A stretch of 15,300 nucleotides of DNA from NCBI GenBank assembly GCA_021827885.1, contig JAKAUD010000117.1, positions 1-15,300 on the forward strand, read 5' to 3'. How positions within the stretch are numbered: the first letter of the stretch is position 1; every line of letters starts with the position of its first letter. A program made the position numbers and the translations under genes. Source of the DNA: Thermoplasmata archaeon (GTDB taxonomy: Archaea; Thermoplasmatota; Thermoplasmata; Thermoplasmatales; Thermoplasmataceae). Under the pieces are notes generated by a model. The model saw only the letters and a program-made list of their open reading frames with translations. It did not search any database and was not told where the DNA came from. Below, piece after piece: positions 1-8,445 of this stretch.

Positions 1-2
1 GA

Positions 3-263
3 ATTTATTTGATTACCCCTAAAATATTTCGATATATTGAAATACATCGAAATAACATTCAACACCAAGCTATTGAAGTGGTGTTGTCACAAGCACTTTC
101 TCTTTCTGTAGAGAGTTCAAAATTTTTTGCTTATAAAATAGATGGTTTTAATGTTAATATTAACAGAGAGATTGATTTAAAAGTGGCAAGAGACTATATT
201 GTGAAGTATAACGCCACTAAGGTTGATAATCCATTACATATTAAAGATGAAACAACTAGGTGA
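3..263 (+). CDS. C-terminal end of a sugar-nucleotidyltransferase-like protein (partial, runs off the window)
   Basis: The frame is open to the left edge of the window, so only the last 86 or so residues are visible. It starts with IYLITPKIFRYIE, which resembles the 'gIYllsPeIFeyi' strand-helix of the nucleotidyltransferase family (glucose-1-phosphate thymidylyl-, mannose-1-phosphate guanylyl- and related transferases). Near the end, YKIDGFNVNINREIDLKVAR resembles the family's closing 'vdGfwvdINtpeDLk.A' motif. Such enzymes make NDP-sugars in the cytoplasm for glycan assembly, which fits the membrane glycosyltransferase-like gene that follows. Its TGA stop overlaps the GTG start of that gene by 4 bases, so the two are probably co-transcribed and translationally coupled. 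The catalytic N-terminal half is outside the window, so the sugar and nucleotide cannot be told. Family assignment rests on two short motifs. Confidence 0.6.
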   Translation: MYLITPKIFRYIEIHRNNIQHQAIEVVLSQALSLSVESSKFFAYKIDGFNVNINREIDLKVARDYIVKYNATKVDNPLHIKDETTR

Positions 264-3200
264 AAATATTGCGTGAACACAAACTTAATAGGAAAAATTA
301 TATTTTATCGAAAAAATTTTTTAATAAAAATTTATCATTAATATTATATATATCAATTACTCAGATTTTTTTGTTAATTAATTTTTCTTCAGGTAACTAT
401 CCATTCAACGGAGACACTGTGCTTCAATTAAATTATATTTATGCAACATATCATTTTTCATATTCTTGGTTTTATGGCCCAATGGCAAGTCAAAATTTAT
501 TATTAATATTTGCAGTGCCTGCTCTTCTTCAATTATTTGGTGTGTCAATCTTTGAGATTGAATTTTTTATTTATAGTATTACTTTTGTCGTAATTGGTTT
601 AGGCGTTTCCTTGTTGTATAGGTCTTTATCCAATTATTTTTCCAGACTTTGGGAGTTTGTTTTAATAATATTTTACGCATTTAATTATTACTCAATATCT
701 GTTATTTGGACAGCTTTTGAAATTAGAACGGTATATTATGCACTAACTCCGCTAACTCTTTTTCTTTATTCAAGATCTATAAAGTCCAATAAATTTTCTT
801 CGCGTGTTGGTTATTTATTGCTAATAGCCATTATATTTTCATATTATAGTTTGTATATAATTCCAATAATAATGCTGATCATCATTATATTCTCATTTTA
901 TTTACATGTATATGGAAAGGTAAAAAAATTATTGCAAAATATTTTATTAATTGTTTTAATTTATGTGACAGTTAATTTTTATTATATCATTCCAACAATT
1001 TTGATTCTTTCAAAAGTTTTGACCATTCATTCAGTGTCTGAACCTTCTTCTTTATTTTTTGCATTTCCAAAAGCTCAAAATTTAATAAATAGCATTCGTT
1101 TACTTTCATTTGAATTTATTTGGTATTGGGGATGGGGATATCCAAATTACAGTTGGACTTTACCTGTGTTAAATAATTTATTATTGATATTATGTAGTTT
1201 TGGACCATTTTTTATATTTATATATTGGTTGCTAATGATAAAGTTAAAAAAATTATCTCAATATTTATCAATTATTACAATATTTCTCATCGGGATTTTT
1301 GTCTCAAGCGCAAGTGGTTCACCATTAGGAGATATTATTTTTAAAGCTCTATCACTAACACATTTAGTTTCTCTATATGAAATTCCTTTTGAGGCTTTTG
1401 GTTTAATGATAGTAATCGCATACTTATTAATCATGATTGATGGAAGTTACTATTTGACTCCAATAATTAAACTTTCAAAGAATATGTTTAGCATCGACAA
1501 GATTTTTAATCTAAAAAAGATCAAGAATTTCTTTAAATCAATTATGGATTCTGTACATATTTCTAAACATGTAGGGATTTTTATATTTATCTCAAATAAA
1601 GTGATTAATAAGTCTAAAACGTTTTTATCAATTTTACTAGTTCTAATGATTCTAATAAACACTTATCCGGTTGTAACCGAACAAATATTCCCACAGCAAA
1701 TTAATCGAGGAGGAGGAATACCTGTACCTAGTTCTTTTATTTCAGTCCCCCCCTATTATAATTCTTTCAACAACTACGCTTTGAGATTAAATCATAATTA
1801 TAGTTTATTGGTACTTCCCCCATTTAGCCCCGCAAGTCATATTTGGCATCCAAACAACGAAACTTCATCTAACCCCATCATACAATATTATAGCGGAAAT
1901 ATGAATATTATAAACCTAAATCCAAATAATCAGATCATTGAAACTGTGAATTATCTTATTTCAAATAATATCAGTTCAACAACTTTTACAACTATATTGT
2001 CGAAAATGTCGGTGAAATATATTTTAATCGAAGAGGATTGGTTGAATCTCGTTAGTTATGAAAAACCTTTAGGGTTCTATACTGGATACATTTCAAATGT
2101 ACTAAACTCTTCTAATTCCCCACTTTCAATAATACATTCTTTTGGGAATCTAACCTTGTTAGAGATTAAGAATCCTAAACCAGAACCAATATATCAGTTA
2201 ATTCAATATGGATATTATGTGCCTGGAAATATCAACAATATAACATCTTTTTACAAATTTCCCATTAATTATAACAAGCCAATAATTGAGGAGGTTTCAG
2301 GTATAGGTTATTCTAATAACCGTCTGGTAGAACATAACTTTATAAATAAACTTAATAACACTCAAATTCAGCCAGGGAATTATTCTATATATACAATTGC
2401 AAGTGAATTAGCAAAATCAAATTTAAACACTTCTAATAATTTGACGGGACAAATCGAAGGGAAGCCTTTTTCAGTGTTCCTAAACTCAAACATGAGTTTG
2501 CCAATATTACATGGTCAGTTCCCTGTTTACAATTTTACTACTAATAGTAGCCACTTAAATGTTAGTTTCAATAATCCATCCATAGATGTGCTGAATCAGT
2601 CTCAGATTATATCAAAGGCAAAGAGTTGTAATAATATTTCATCGTCCAGTACAGAATTAAATTGTACCAATTTTAACATGTTTTTTAATCGGTGTATTCC
2701 AAGCAGTTTTAACGCAGAATTTAATTTCAGTTTTTATTCTAATCCAAAAGAAATTGGTTATTCCGGTGTGAGCTTTGTTAACCATAATGACAGTTTGGAG
2801 ATAGTGGTGAGGGAAGGATCATATGGGTCTTCTGGAGGAATATTAATAATTCAGAATGTTAGTGGAAAGATTATTACATATTACTCTAACTTAGTAATTC
2901 CATTAAATGGGACTCAAAAAATTTTTATAGCAGTAAATAACGGGACGATAGGTGTCATACTGGATTCAAAGTATCTAAATTTTAAAAGTTTTGGAGCACC
3001 AGTTACTGATTTTAACTACTCCCCTATATTCTCTTTTTCTAACTTTACATCAATTAAAGTGTTTTCTAATAATCTACCTATAAGTATTAATAATTTTAAT
3101 ATAACTCATAAAGAATTTTTTTTCCAAAATTCAATTCTATTGCAAGATCCTCCGAATTTTGATGCATATATTTTAAATTATTCATTAAATTTCATAAACC

Positions 3201-3517
3201 CTTCTACGATTTCTGTATCAGCAGCGAAAGTCATTTCAAATGATTATTTGATTACGTATAGTAATGTAGGAACCGGATGGAGAGTTGGTTCTTCCCTTTA
3301 TCCCTTTAACATATTTGCATTTGAATTGAAAAACTCAAACTGTATGAATACATCATTCAATGAGCAATGGGCATTAATTTCCAAAAGTGAGAACTCATCT
3401 ACGATTTATATATTCTATGAACAACAATCAATAGCGAATGTATCGTTATTGGTTACTTTTACTTCTATGATAGGATTTTTAAGTTTTTTTGTCTATTTAA
3501 GGAAGAAAGGGCGATAG
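260..3517 (+). CDS. Large polytopic membrane protein with Asn-rich outer domain, GT-C glycosyltransferase-like
   Basis: The protein has 1085 residues and starts at a GTG overlapping the previous stop. Residues about 25-470 hold roughly ten or more hydrophobic segments. A short loop after the first segment carries FNGDTV (Asp52), a placement typical of GT-C fold glycosyltransferases, whose first outer loop holds the catalytic acid. Residues about 470-1055 form a long hydrophilic region without membrane segments, and a final membrane helix (about 1060-1078) ends in a basic tail, RKKGR. The outer region is full of N-X-S/T sequons (about thirty in the whole protein). Codon use is extremely AT-rich compared with the cupin and PCNA genes at the right end, suggesting transfer. 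A role in transferring a lipid-linked sugar to surface glycans or the S-layer outside the membrane is inferred. No oligosaccharyltransferase WWD-type motif was seen, so I do not call it AglB. Confidence 0.6.
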   Translation: MKILREHKLNRKNYILSKKFFNKNLSLILYISITQIFLLINFSSGNYPFNGDTVLQLNYIYATYHFSYSWFYGPMASQNLLLIFAVPALLQLFGVSIFEIEFFIYSITFVVIGLGVSLLYRSLSNYFSRLWEFVLIIFYAFNYYSISVIWTAFEIRTVYYALTPLTLFLYSRSIKSNKFSSRVGYLLLIAIIFSYYSLYIIPIIMLIIIIFSFYLHVYGKVKKLLQNILLIVLIYVTVNFYYIIPTILILSKVLTIHSVSEPSSLFFAFPKAQNLINSIRLLSFEFIWYWGWGYPNYSWTLPVLNNLLLILCSFGPFFIFIYWLLMIKLKKLSQYLSIITIFLIGIFVSSASGSPLGDIIFKALSLTHLVSLYEIPFEAFGLMIVIAYLLIMIDGSYYLTPIIKLSKNMFSIDKIFNLKKIKNFFKSIMDSVHISKHVGIFIFISNKVINKSKTFLSILLVLMILINTYPVVTEQIFPQQINRGGGIPVPSSFISVPPYYNSFNNYALRLNHNYSLLVLPPFSPASHIWHPNNETSSNPIIQYYSGNMNIINLNPNNQIIETVNYLISNNISSTTFTTILSKMSVKYILIEEDWLNLVSYEKPLGFYTGYISNVLNSSNSPLSIIHSFGNLTLLEIKNPKPEPIYQLIQYGYYVPGNINNITSFYKFPINYNKPIIEEVSGIGYSNNRLVEHNFINKLNNTQIQPGNYSIYTIASELAKSNLNTSNNLTGQIEGKPFSVFLNSNMSLPILHGQFPVYNFTTNSSHLNVSFNNPSIDVLNQSQIISKAKSCNNISSSSTELNCTNFNMFFNRCIPSSFNAEFNFSFYSNPKEIGYSGVSFVNHNDSLEIVVREGSYGSSGGILIIQNVSGKIITYYSNLVIPLNGTQKIFIAVNNGTIGVILDSKYLNFKSFGAPVTDFNYSPIFSFSNFTSIKVFSNNLPISINNFNITHKEFFFQNSILLQDPPNFDAYILNYSLNFINPSTISVSAAKVISNDYLITYSNVGTGWRVGSSLYPFNIFAFELKNSNCMNTSFNEQWALISKSENSSTIYIFYEQQSIANVSLLVTFTSMIGFLSFFVYLRKKGR

Positions 3518-3595
3518 GTAAAAGTTCTGTTTTCTGAAATTTACATAAACCCCTATTTGAGGCCGCAAGTTCCATATATCCTAATCTCCATGCTT

Positions 3596-4780
3596 TTACC
3601 ACAACAATATTCTCTCCAGAATGTCAAGTATTTCTTTCTTTTTCGTTGTTCTCTCCAGCTTTAGGATCATAGTCTCTATGGAGTACTTTTTATCGAGATG
3701 GGATGACTGCATCCCTCTATGCAAAGCAGATCTTATTATCAGCGATAGGAAGAAGACGAACATGGTGCCACGGATCGTAGACTCTTTGTGATCGCGCAGA
3801 GGGAAAAGATCGAGATCTGTCTTCAGCACGCGGAATGCCTTCTCTATCACATCCCTCTGTCTGTAGAGAGTCAGACAATCGGATGCGGAATACCCTCCCC
3901 TGTATACGAGAAGGAATCTCCCCATTCTGTTCTCTGCAGAGGAGATAGCATTGTCCTTTGCCTTCGTGATTATGCGTCCATCCTCAGTGCTATATGAAAT
4001 ATACCTGCCATAGGATCCTGCAATTCCCTCTATGGTTTTCCTGAGGCCTCTCCTTATTTGCAGATTCTCTATCTGCTCCCTCTTTTCTCTCAGCTTTCTG
4101 TGGAAATCTGACCGTTTTTCAGTTTCCCTCTTTGGATCATGATAGAAATAGCCTGTCAGATCCAGATCCTGGATCTGGAAGGATACCTTCTGGCAGAATA
4201 TTGGATCACCCTCATACATCATCACATTATCCACTCTATCCACCGTTCTTGTTGTTCCGGAGAATATGCCCTTTATCTCCTTCCTCGCCAGAGATGCGGC
4301 GATTATGTATTTCATCTTGGAAATCAATCTAAGATTCTCCAGAGTGAAGAAATCGCGGTCCAGGATGATCTCCATCTCCCTGATGAAGGGTGAAAGGTAC
4401 TCAATCGTCCGCTTCAATGTTACGATGTCAGGGATGCTTCCAGGATATAGCTCATAATACAGGGGAACGCTTCTCCTCTTCTCCATAAACATGGAGAAAT
4501 TGATCTGCTCAAGATCCTGTTGGTCTTTGGCATGGCCGTACTCAAATACCGGAGCAATGGAATATGATGGTATTGATGTTATATCATACATCAGTGATGC
4601 TTCTGGATCCAGCTTCCTTATGAGATCACGAGAGAACCTTTGATAGAGATCGGATGAGCCGATCTTTTCCATGAGTTCGCTGTTCCTCTGTAAATGGCAA
4701 GTGAATTCTGTCCAATTATGGCAAACGAAAAGTATCCAGTTTTGGCAATCCAAAAATACCCAGTCTATCCTGCTGAACAT
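3596..4780 (-). pseudogene. 5'-truncated IS4/IS1634-type DDE transposase with a chimeric N-terminus
   Basis: The 394-residue frame contains a recognisable DDE triad: Asp66 in YDITSIPSYS, Asp141 in ILDRDFFTLENL, and Glu313 in the YRQRDVIEKAFRVLK helix, the 'Y-R-E/Q' signature of the IS4 superfamily. The long insert between the second Asp and Glu, and the phrase YRQRDVIEKAF, fit IS1634-like members, which are usually 500 or more residues long. Only the part from about residue 31 is transposase. Residues 1-30 are read from the antisense strand of an IS21-family end (from 4689) and show an 8-residue periodicity (WVFLDCQN, WILFVCHN, WTEFTCHL) that simply mirrors three 24-bp DNA repeats. The original N-terminal domain is missing, so the enzyme is probably inactive. 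The outer end of this element could not be located between 3518 and 3595. Confidence 0.8.
4692..4763 (+). repeat. Three tandem 24-bp repeats at the IS21-family left end
   Basis: Units lie at 4692-4715, 4716-4739 and 4740-4763. Each has a TGGCAA core at the same place (for example 4695-4700, 4719-4724, 4743-4748) and an AT-rich middle, and ends in a CCAA or CCAG block. Repeated blocks just inside the ends are a known feature of IS21-family elements and serve as transposase binding sites. Because the period is 24 bp, the repeats encode an 8-residue periodic peptide on the minus strand, which became the false N-terminus of the neighbouring transposase frame. Confidence 0.75.
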
Positions 4781-4816
4781 AGGTGCAGCGGATTGCTTGA
4801 ACAGGAGGGACGGTAC

Positions 4817-5320
4817 ATGATAAGGAGCTTGAAGGAACAGGGGGTATAGATCAGCGAAATCTCCAGAAGACTGGGGAAAAGCAGGTCAACAGTCAGGAGA
4901 TATCTCAAGTCCGGAAAGGTGCCGCAATACCACAGGGATCCAGCAGGATCCATGATTAAACCATTTCTGCCGTTGGTGAGGGAGATGATAGACCGACACA
5001 ATCTCTCTGCCGTCAGGATATATGAGGAGCTGAGGAAGAAAGGCTTTCAGGGATCATATTCACTTGTGAAGCAGTACAGCAGGCCAATGCGAAATGACAG
5101 GAAGGTCCTCGTAGTCTACAGGTACAAGACTGATCCGGGAAAGCAGTCTCAGGTGGACTTCGGAGAGTTCGAGTACATTGAGATCGACAGGAAAAGAAGG
5201 AAAGTTTATACTTTCAGCATGATCCTTGGATACTCAAGGATGAGGTATTCCGAATTCACCACTGACATCAGCACACGCAATGTGATCCGCATGCACCTCA
5301 ATGCCTTCGGGCAAGTATAA
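4817..5320 (+). pseudogene. istA: istA-like transposase fragment of IS21 family, internal stop and missing 3' end
   Basis: Reading from ATG 4817 gives MIRSLKEQGV, then a TAG stop at 4847-4849, then ISEISRRLGKSRSTVRRYL, the helix-turn-helix of IstA, in the same frame. The frame continues through an N-terminal DNA-binding region to KQSQVDFGEFEYIEI, which carries the first catalytic Asp of the IstA DDE domain (usually 'QVDwG'), and then breaks after HLNAFG near 5312. IstA proteins are usually around 400-500 residues; about 165 remain. The stop codon removes all but ten residues if translation starts at 4817. A GTG at 4919 would only yield a fragment. It should be non-functional. An IS21 helper (istB) is absent. 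Confidence 0.8.
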
Positions 5321-5612
5321 GCTGTAGTACCCTAAGTTGTGACCATTGCACATACTGTTGCAGGATCCTAGTGTCAAATAAGGAGAATTAAGTCACTTCT
5401 GGAGTTACATTTAGATATATTTTTCATGAGTTAAGCTTTGAACCATAATGAATAACTGTGATCTACTAATAATGCATGTTGGTTTTATACACATGCAAAG
5501 AGTTTATAGTTAAATACGTAACACTTTAGTGTTTTGAAGTAAAATCTCCCATGAACATTGGATTTCACGCAACCGAAAGATCCATATATACTGAATTCAT
5601 TATATTAATAGA
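5321..5612. other. AT-rich non-coding stretch upstream of the IS66-like remnant
   Basis: No convincing coding frame was found here. The stretch contains the break with the IS21 fragment at its left and probably the left end of the IS66-like element at its right. It holds a 7-bp inverted repeat (5473-5479 with 5491-5497) and a perfect 14-bp palindrome (5520-5533). A TATA-like block, ATCCATATATAC, lies at about 5580-5591, some 25 bases before the ATG at 5613, and could serve a leaderless transcript of the transposase gene. Confidence 0.4.
5520..5533. repeat. Short perfect palindrome AACACTTTAGTGTT
   Basis: Six-base arms AACACT and AGTGTT are separated by TT. It sits about 80 bases upstream of the IS66-like transposase remnant, so it could be part of an element end or an operator. 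With a single copy and no partner found, its role is unknown. Confidence 0.3.
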
Positions 5613-6050
5613 ATGATTGAACTCCTAGCAGAAACATCCCGTGACCAGAAGATCATAGATGCACTCATGAAAGCATCCAAATGGAAGGATAAAAAAATAG
5701 CGGATCTGGAGGAGAAACTGGAGATGGAGAGGAAGAAACCGGGGCAGAAGAAGGGGCATAAGGGTTTCTTCCGCAAATACCCTGAGAGGATAGACCAACT
5801 TGTTAAGGTGCCCATACACAGATGCCCAAACTGCTCTTCAATGCTGAGCAATGTGCAGGAGATCCGTGAACGTGCCATAGAGGATATATCCGTACCAAAA
5901 CCTGTCGTTACAAAGTACAGGATTGAGAGAAGATACTGCAAATCGTGTAAAATCATGGTTGAATCCCCCGTAGATGATGCATTGCCCAATGCACGCCTGT
6001 CAATAAGGGCAATGCTTTCGCTTTCGGAATATTTTAATTTTAAAGTATAA
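5613..6050 (+). pseudogene. IS66-like transposase, N-terminal zinc-ribbon part only
   Basis: The 145-residue frame begins with a charged, probably coiled segment (residues about 20-45, rich in Lys and Glu), then GQKKGHKGFFRKYP, a basic Gly/Lys linker. Next comes a zinc-binding module, CPNC (about 70-73) paired with CKSC (about 108-111). This order matches the leader and DNA-binding domain of IS66-type transposases. The following sequence, ending ARLSIRAMLSLSEYF, is where the catalytic domain should start, but the frame turns into AT-rich sequence near 6025 and stops. All catalytic residues are missing, so it is a truncated remnant. It lies directly upstream of the nucleotide-sugar operon, and its stop codon is only 9 bases before that operon's first ATG. 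The family call is moderate; another archaeal zinc-ribbon DDE family is possible. Confidence 0.7.
6030..6048 (+). promoter_or_regulatory. Possible TATA-like promoter of the nucleotide-sugar operon
   Basis: A run of A and T (ATTTTAATTTTAAAGTATAA) ends about 11 bases before the ATG at 6060. No Shine-Dalgarno sequence is visible before that ATG, so a leaderless mRNA starting close to the ATG, with the TATA element in this run, is the simplest reading. It is based on composition and spacing only. Confidence 0.35.
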
Positions 6051-6059
6051 TACAAGTGT

Positions 6060-6989
6060 ATGGAAAAAATTTTAATTACAGGAGGAAATGGATTTCTTGG
6101 ATCATATTTAGCAAAAAAAAGTCTCTCCTCCGGTTTTGCAGTCACAGTAATTGATGATCTTTCAACATCTGAGAATATCCAGGTTCCAGATGAAGTAAAT
6201 TTTATCACAGGAAAAGTTGAAGAATCGAACATAGATGAGAGATTTGATTTCATTGTGCATTTAGCAGCAAGGCCTTCACCTGAAGATTATATTTCGAATC
6301 CAGTTGAAACACTATTATCTAATTCAATTGGAACATTAAAAATGCTTGATATTGCTCGTAAGTACAATTCAAGATTACTCTACACGTCATCATCGGAAGT
6401 ATATGGGGATGCTCAGATTATTCCCACTCCAGAGACCTATTTTGGATATGTTAATCCCAATGGCATTAGAAGTTGCTATGATGAAGGTAAGAGGTATTCA
6501 GAAGCCCTGATAATGGCATATCATAGAAAATTCAATTTAGATACTCGAATCCAGCGTCCATTTAATGTATATGGTCCTGGAATCCGGCCTGATGGGCAAT
6601 ATGGAAGAGTTATCCCAAGATTTTTACAGCAAGCAATCTCTGGGGATGATATTACTATACATGGTTTAGGCAAACAGACTAGGTCATTTCTCTACGTTTC
6701 AGATTGGGTCGAGGCAACATGGAAAATGATCATGAATGATGAAATATCCGGAGAAGTCATAAATATAGGTTCTGGGAAAGAGATTACAATAATTGATCTT
6801 GCAAAACTTATTATTGGAATTACTTCATCAAGTTCAAAAATTTCATATCTCGATGCTAGAACAGATGATCCATCCCGAAGATCAGCAGACATTTCCAAAG
6901 CAAGAAAATTATTAGATTGGAATCACAAGGTTGAACTCGAAAATGGTTTAGTAAACACTATGAAATGGATCAGGGAGTTGAAAGCGTGA
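6060..6989 (+). CDS. UDP-glucuronate decarboxylase-like (UDP-xylose synthase), SDR family
   Basis: This 309-residue extended short-chain dehydrogenase would convert UDP-glucuronate to UDP-xylose with bound NAD+ in the cytoplasm. The Rossmann motif GGNGFLG is at residues 8-14, TSSSEVYG at 109-116 and the catalytic pair Y140/K144 in CYDEGK. Specific resemblance to UDP-xylose synthases comes from AARPSPEDYISNPVETLLSN, the phrase GYVNPNGIRSCYDEGKR, QTRSFLYVSDWV, and the ending DDPSRRSADISKARKLLDW. Glu113 in the SSSE motif is the acidic residue expected in decarboxylating members. It is the first gene of an operon; its TGA overlaps the GTG of the dehydrogenase that makes its substrate. A 4,6-dehydratase or epimerase of the same superfamily is the alternative, but the motifs and the neighbour favour the decarboxylase. 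Confidence 0.82.
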   Translation: MEKILITGGNGFLGSYLAKKSLSSGFAVTVIDDLSTSENIQVPDEVNFITGKVEESNIDERFDFIVHLAARPSPEDYISNPVETLLSNSIGTLKMLDIARKYNSRLLYTSSSEVYGDAQIIPTPETYFGYVNPNGIRSCYDEGKRYSEALIMAYHRKFNLDTRIQRPFNVYGPGIRPDGQYGRVIPRFLQQAISGDDITIHGLGKQTRSFLYVSDWVEATWKMIMNDEISGEVINIGSGKEITIIDLAKLIIGITSSSSKISYLDARTDDPSRRSADISKARKLLDWNHKVELENGLVNTMKWIRELKA

Positions 6990-8200
6990 AAATAGGCATA
7001 ATCGGAATGGGTTATGTTGGACTCGTGACCGGTACTGTTCTGGCTAATCAAGGCAACCATGTGGTAGGTGTTGATATTGATACTGAAAAAGTAACAAAAC
7101 TTCAAAACAATATAATGCCAATATATGAGCAAAAATTAGATAAATATATATCAGAGAATAAAAAGAGATTAGAATTTTCTACTGACTATGACTCATTAAA
7201 AGATAGAGAAGCAGTATTTATTTGCACCCCTACACCAACTAGAAATGGCAGGATTGACACATCATTTGTGGAGGAAAGTTGCAGAAATCTAAAAAAGGTA
7301 AATCAAACCTGCACGGTGATTATTAAAAGCACAGTTATTCCTGGCACAGCTAAGAGAATAATCAGCGAAACAAACATGAATGTTATTTCCAATCCGGAAT
7401 TTACAAGGGAAGGAACAGCAATATCTGATACAGAAAAACCAGATAGAGTCGTAATTGGTGGATTAGATACTTCAATCGCAGAAAAAATATGGGCATTTAC
7501 TGAATCTCCTATTATTACAACAACCAATGAAAATGCTGAACTCATTAAATATGCATCTAACGCATTCCTCGCAATGAAGATATCATTTATAAACGAAATT
7601 GCAAATCTATGCGAACGCATTCCTGAAGCAGATGTTGACATCATTGCTAGTGGAATGGGATATGATAGGCGAATATCTCCACATTTTCTTAAGGCAGGAA
7701 TAGGCTATGGAGGTTCATGTTTTCCAAAAGATACCGAAGCGTTGTATGGTTTCGCTCAAGATAATGGTGTTCGCTTGCTACTAGTGGAAGCCACTATGGG
7801 AGTTAATAAAACCAGAGTTGAACACGCATTAAATATTATACAAAACGTCAGCAGGAATTTTAAAGTGAAAAAAATAGGTGTTCTGGGTATTGCGTTTAAG
7901 GATAATACTGATGATATAAGGGAAAGCAAAGCCATTGAAATAGTTAAATCTCTCGTAATAAAAGGGTATGAAGTATTTGTGTTTGATCCAAGTGTTCGAA
8001 ACATCCCAATTGGCGTTACAATGTGTAAAACTATGAAGGAATGCATTGAGATGGCAGATGCCATAGTTATAGCAGGGGAGTGGGAGGAGTTTCGTTCACT
8101 CGAAAGTATGAAAATTTCAAAACCTATCATTGACCTGAAAAGGGTATTAGATAAGAACAAAGTGATAAATTACAGGGGTGTTGGAATATGGATAGAGTAA
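6986..8200 (+). CDS. ugd: UDP-glucose 6-dehydrogenase
   Basis: This cytoplasmic enzyme oxidises UDP-glucose to UDP-glucuronate with two NAD+. I chose GTG 6986, giving 404 residues starting [16 protein letters not shown], because that matches the family N-terminus and overlaps the previous stop by 4 bases; an ATG at 6965 would add seven residues. The NAD-binding GMGYVG is at 7-12, the STVIPGT strand at 115-121, Lys188 and Asn192 lie in [14 protein letters not shown], and the catalytic Cys245 sits in [10 protein letters not shown]. The C-terminal UDP-binding domain includes [16 protein letters not shown]. All three domains and expected residues are present, so it looks functional. It overlaps galU by 13 bases. 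UDP-N-acetylmannosamine dehydrogenase is a related alternative, but the pairing with the decarboxylase and galU supports UDP-glucose. Confidence 0.9.
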   Translation: MKIGIIGMGYVGLVTGTVLANQGNHVVGVDIDTEKVTKLQNNIMPIYEQKLDKYISENKKRLEFSTDYDSLKDREAVFICTPTPTRNGRIDTSFVEESCRNLKKVNQTCTVIIKSTVIPGTAKRIISETNMNVISNPEFTREGTAISDTEKPDRVVIGGLDTSIAEKIWAFTESPIITTTNENAELIKYASNAFLAMKISFINEIANLCERIPEADVDIIASGMGYDRRISPHFLKAGIGYGGSCFPKDTEALYGFAQDNGVRLLLVEATMGVNKTRVEHALNIIQNVSRNFKVKKIGVLGIAFKDNTDDIRESKAIEIVKSLVIKGYEVFVFDPSVRNIPIGVTMCKTMKECIEMADAIVIAGEWEEFRSLESMKISKPIIDLKRVLDKNKVINYRGVGIWIE

Positions 8201-8445
8201 GAAAAGCAGTAATACCTGCTGCTGGAATAGGAAAAAGATTCTATCCTCTAACTAGAGCACAGCCAAAGGAGATGCTTCCCATTTTAGATAAGCCAGTCAT
8301 CCATTATATTGTTCAGGAAGCAGTTAATTCTGGTTTGGACGATATGACGAATCTTGAATCTTCTATGGAAAGCCTTACGGAATCCCTTACATCAGTTGTG
8401 GCCCTCAAGCCTTTCTCAATCTCAGACCTGTTGACAACAACATAA
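8188..8445 (+). pseudogene. galU: galU 5' fragment (UTP-glucose-1-phosphate uridylyltransferase) fused to PCNA-derived sequence
   Basis: The first 50 or so residues are a clear GalU start: [20 protein letters not shown] is the nucleotide-binding loop, followed by [19 protein letters not shown]. GalU makes UDP-glucose from UTP and glucose-1-phosphate and is normally about 290 residues. After SGLDD (about 8340) the reading continues into the antisense strand of a PCNA gene fragment and ends at 8445, giving a tail of about 34 unrelated residues. The catalytic and sugar-binding parts are lost, so this copy cannot be an active enzyme. UDP-glucose would have to come from another galU elsewhere in the genome. 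A Gly-rich GGGGTG at 8175-8180 could serve as its ribosome binding site. It overlaps the dehydrogenase gene, as expected for the end of this pathway operon. Confidence 0.88.

Larger units (their letters stand above)
4689..5320 (+). mobile_element. Left-end fragment of an IS21-family insertion sequence
   Basis: The element appears to begin with TG at 4689, inside the minus-strand IS4/IS1634-type transposase gene. It carries the multiple short repeats typical of IS21-family ends (4692-4763), followed by the 5' part of istA. No istB, no right end and no continuation of the interrupted transposase gene occur downstream, so an inner deletion or later rearrangement removed the right side. The right boundary is approximate: resemblance to IstA stops near 5312. 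Confidence 0.75.

Noticed and set aside
4132..4457. Plus-strand open frames inside the IS4/IS1634-type transposase
   Set aside because: They lie opposite a gene with clear DDE motifs and have low-complexity, unrecognisable products.
4692..4763. Tandem 24-bp repeats as a CRISPR array
   Set aside because: The units are adjacent without unique spacers, imperfect, and explained by the multiple end repeats of IS21-family elements.
6692..8160. Long minus-strand open frames opposite the sugar genes (for example 7756-8160)
   Set aside because: They are antisense shadows of the decarboxylase and dehydrogenase genes, with no family features.
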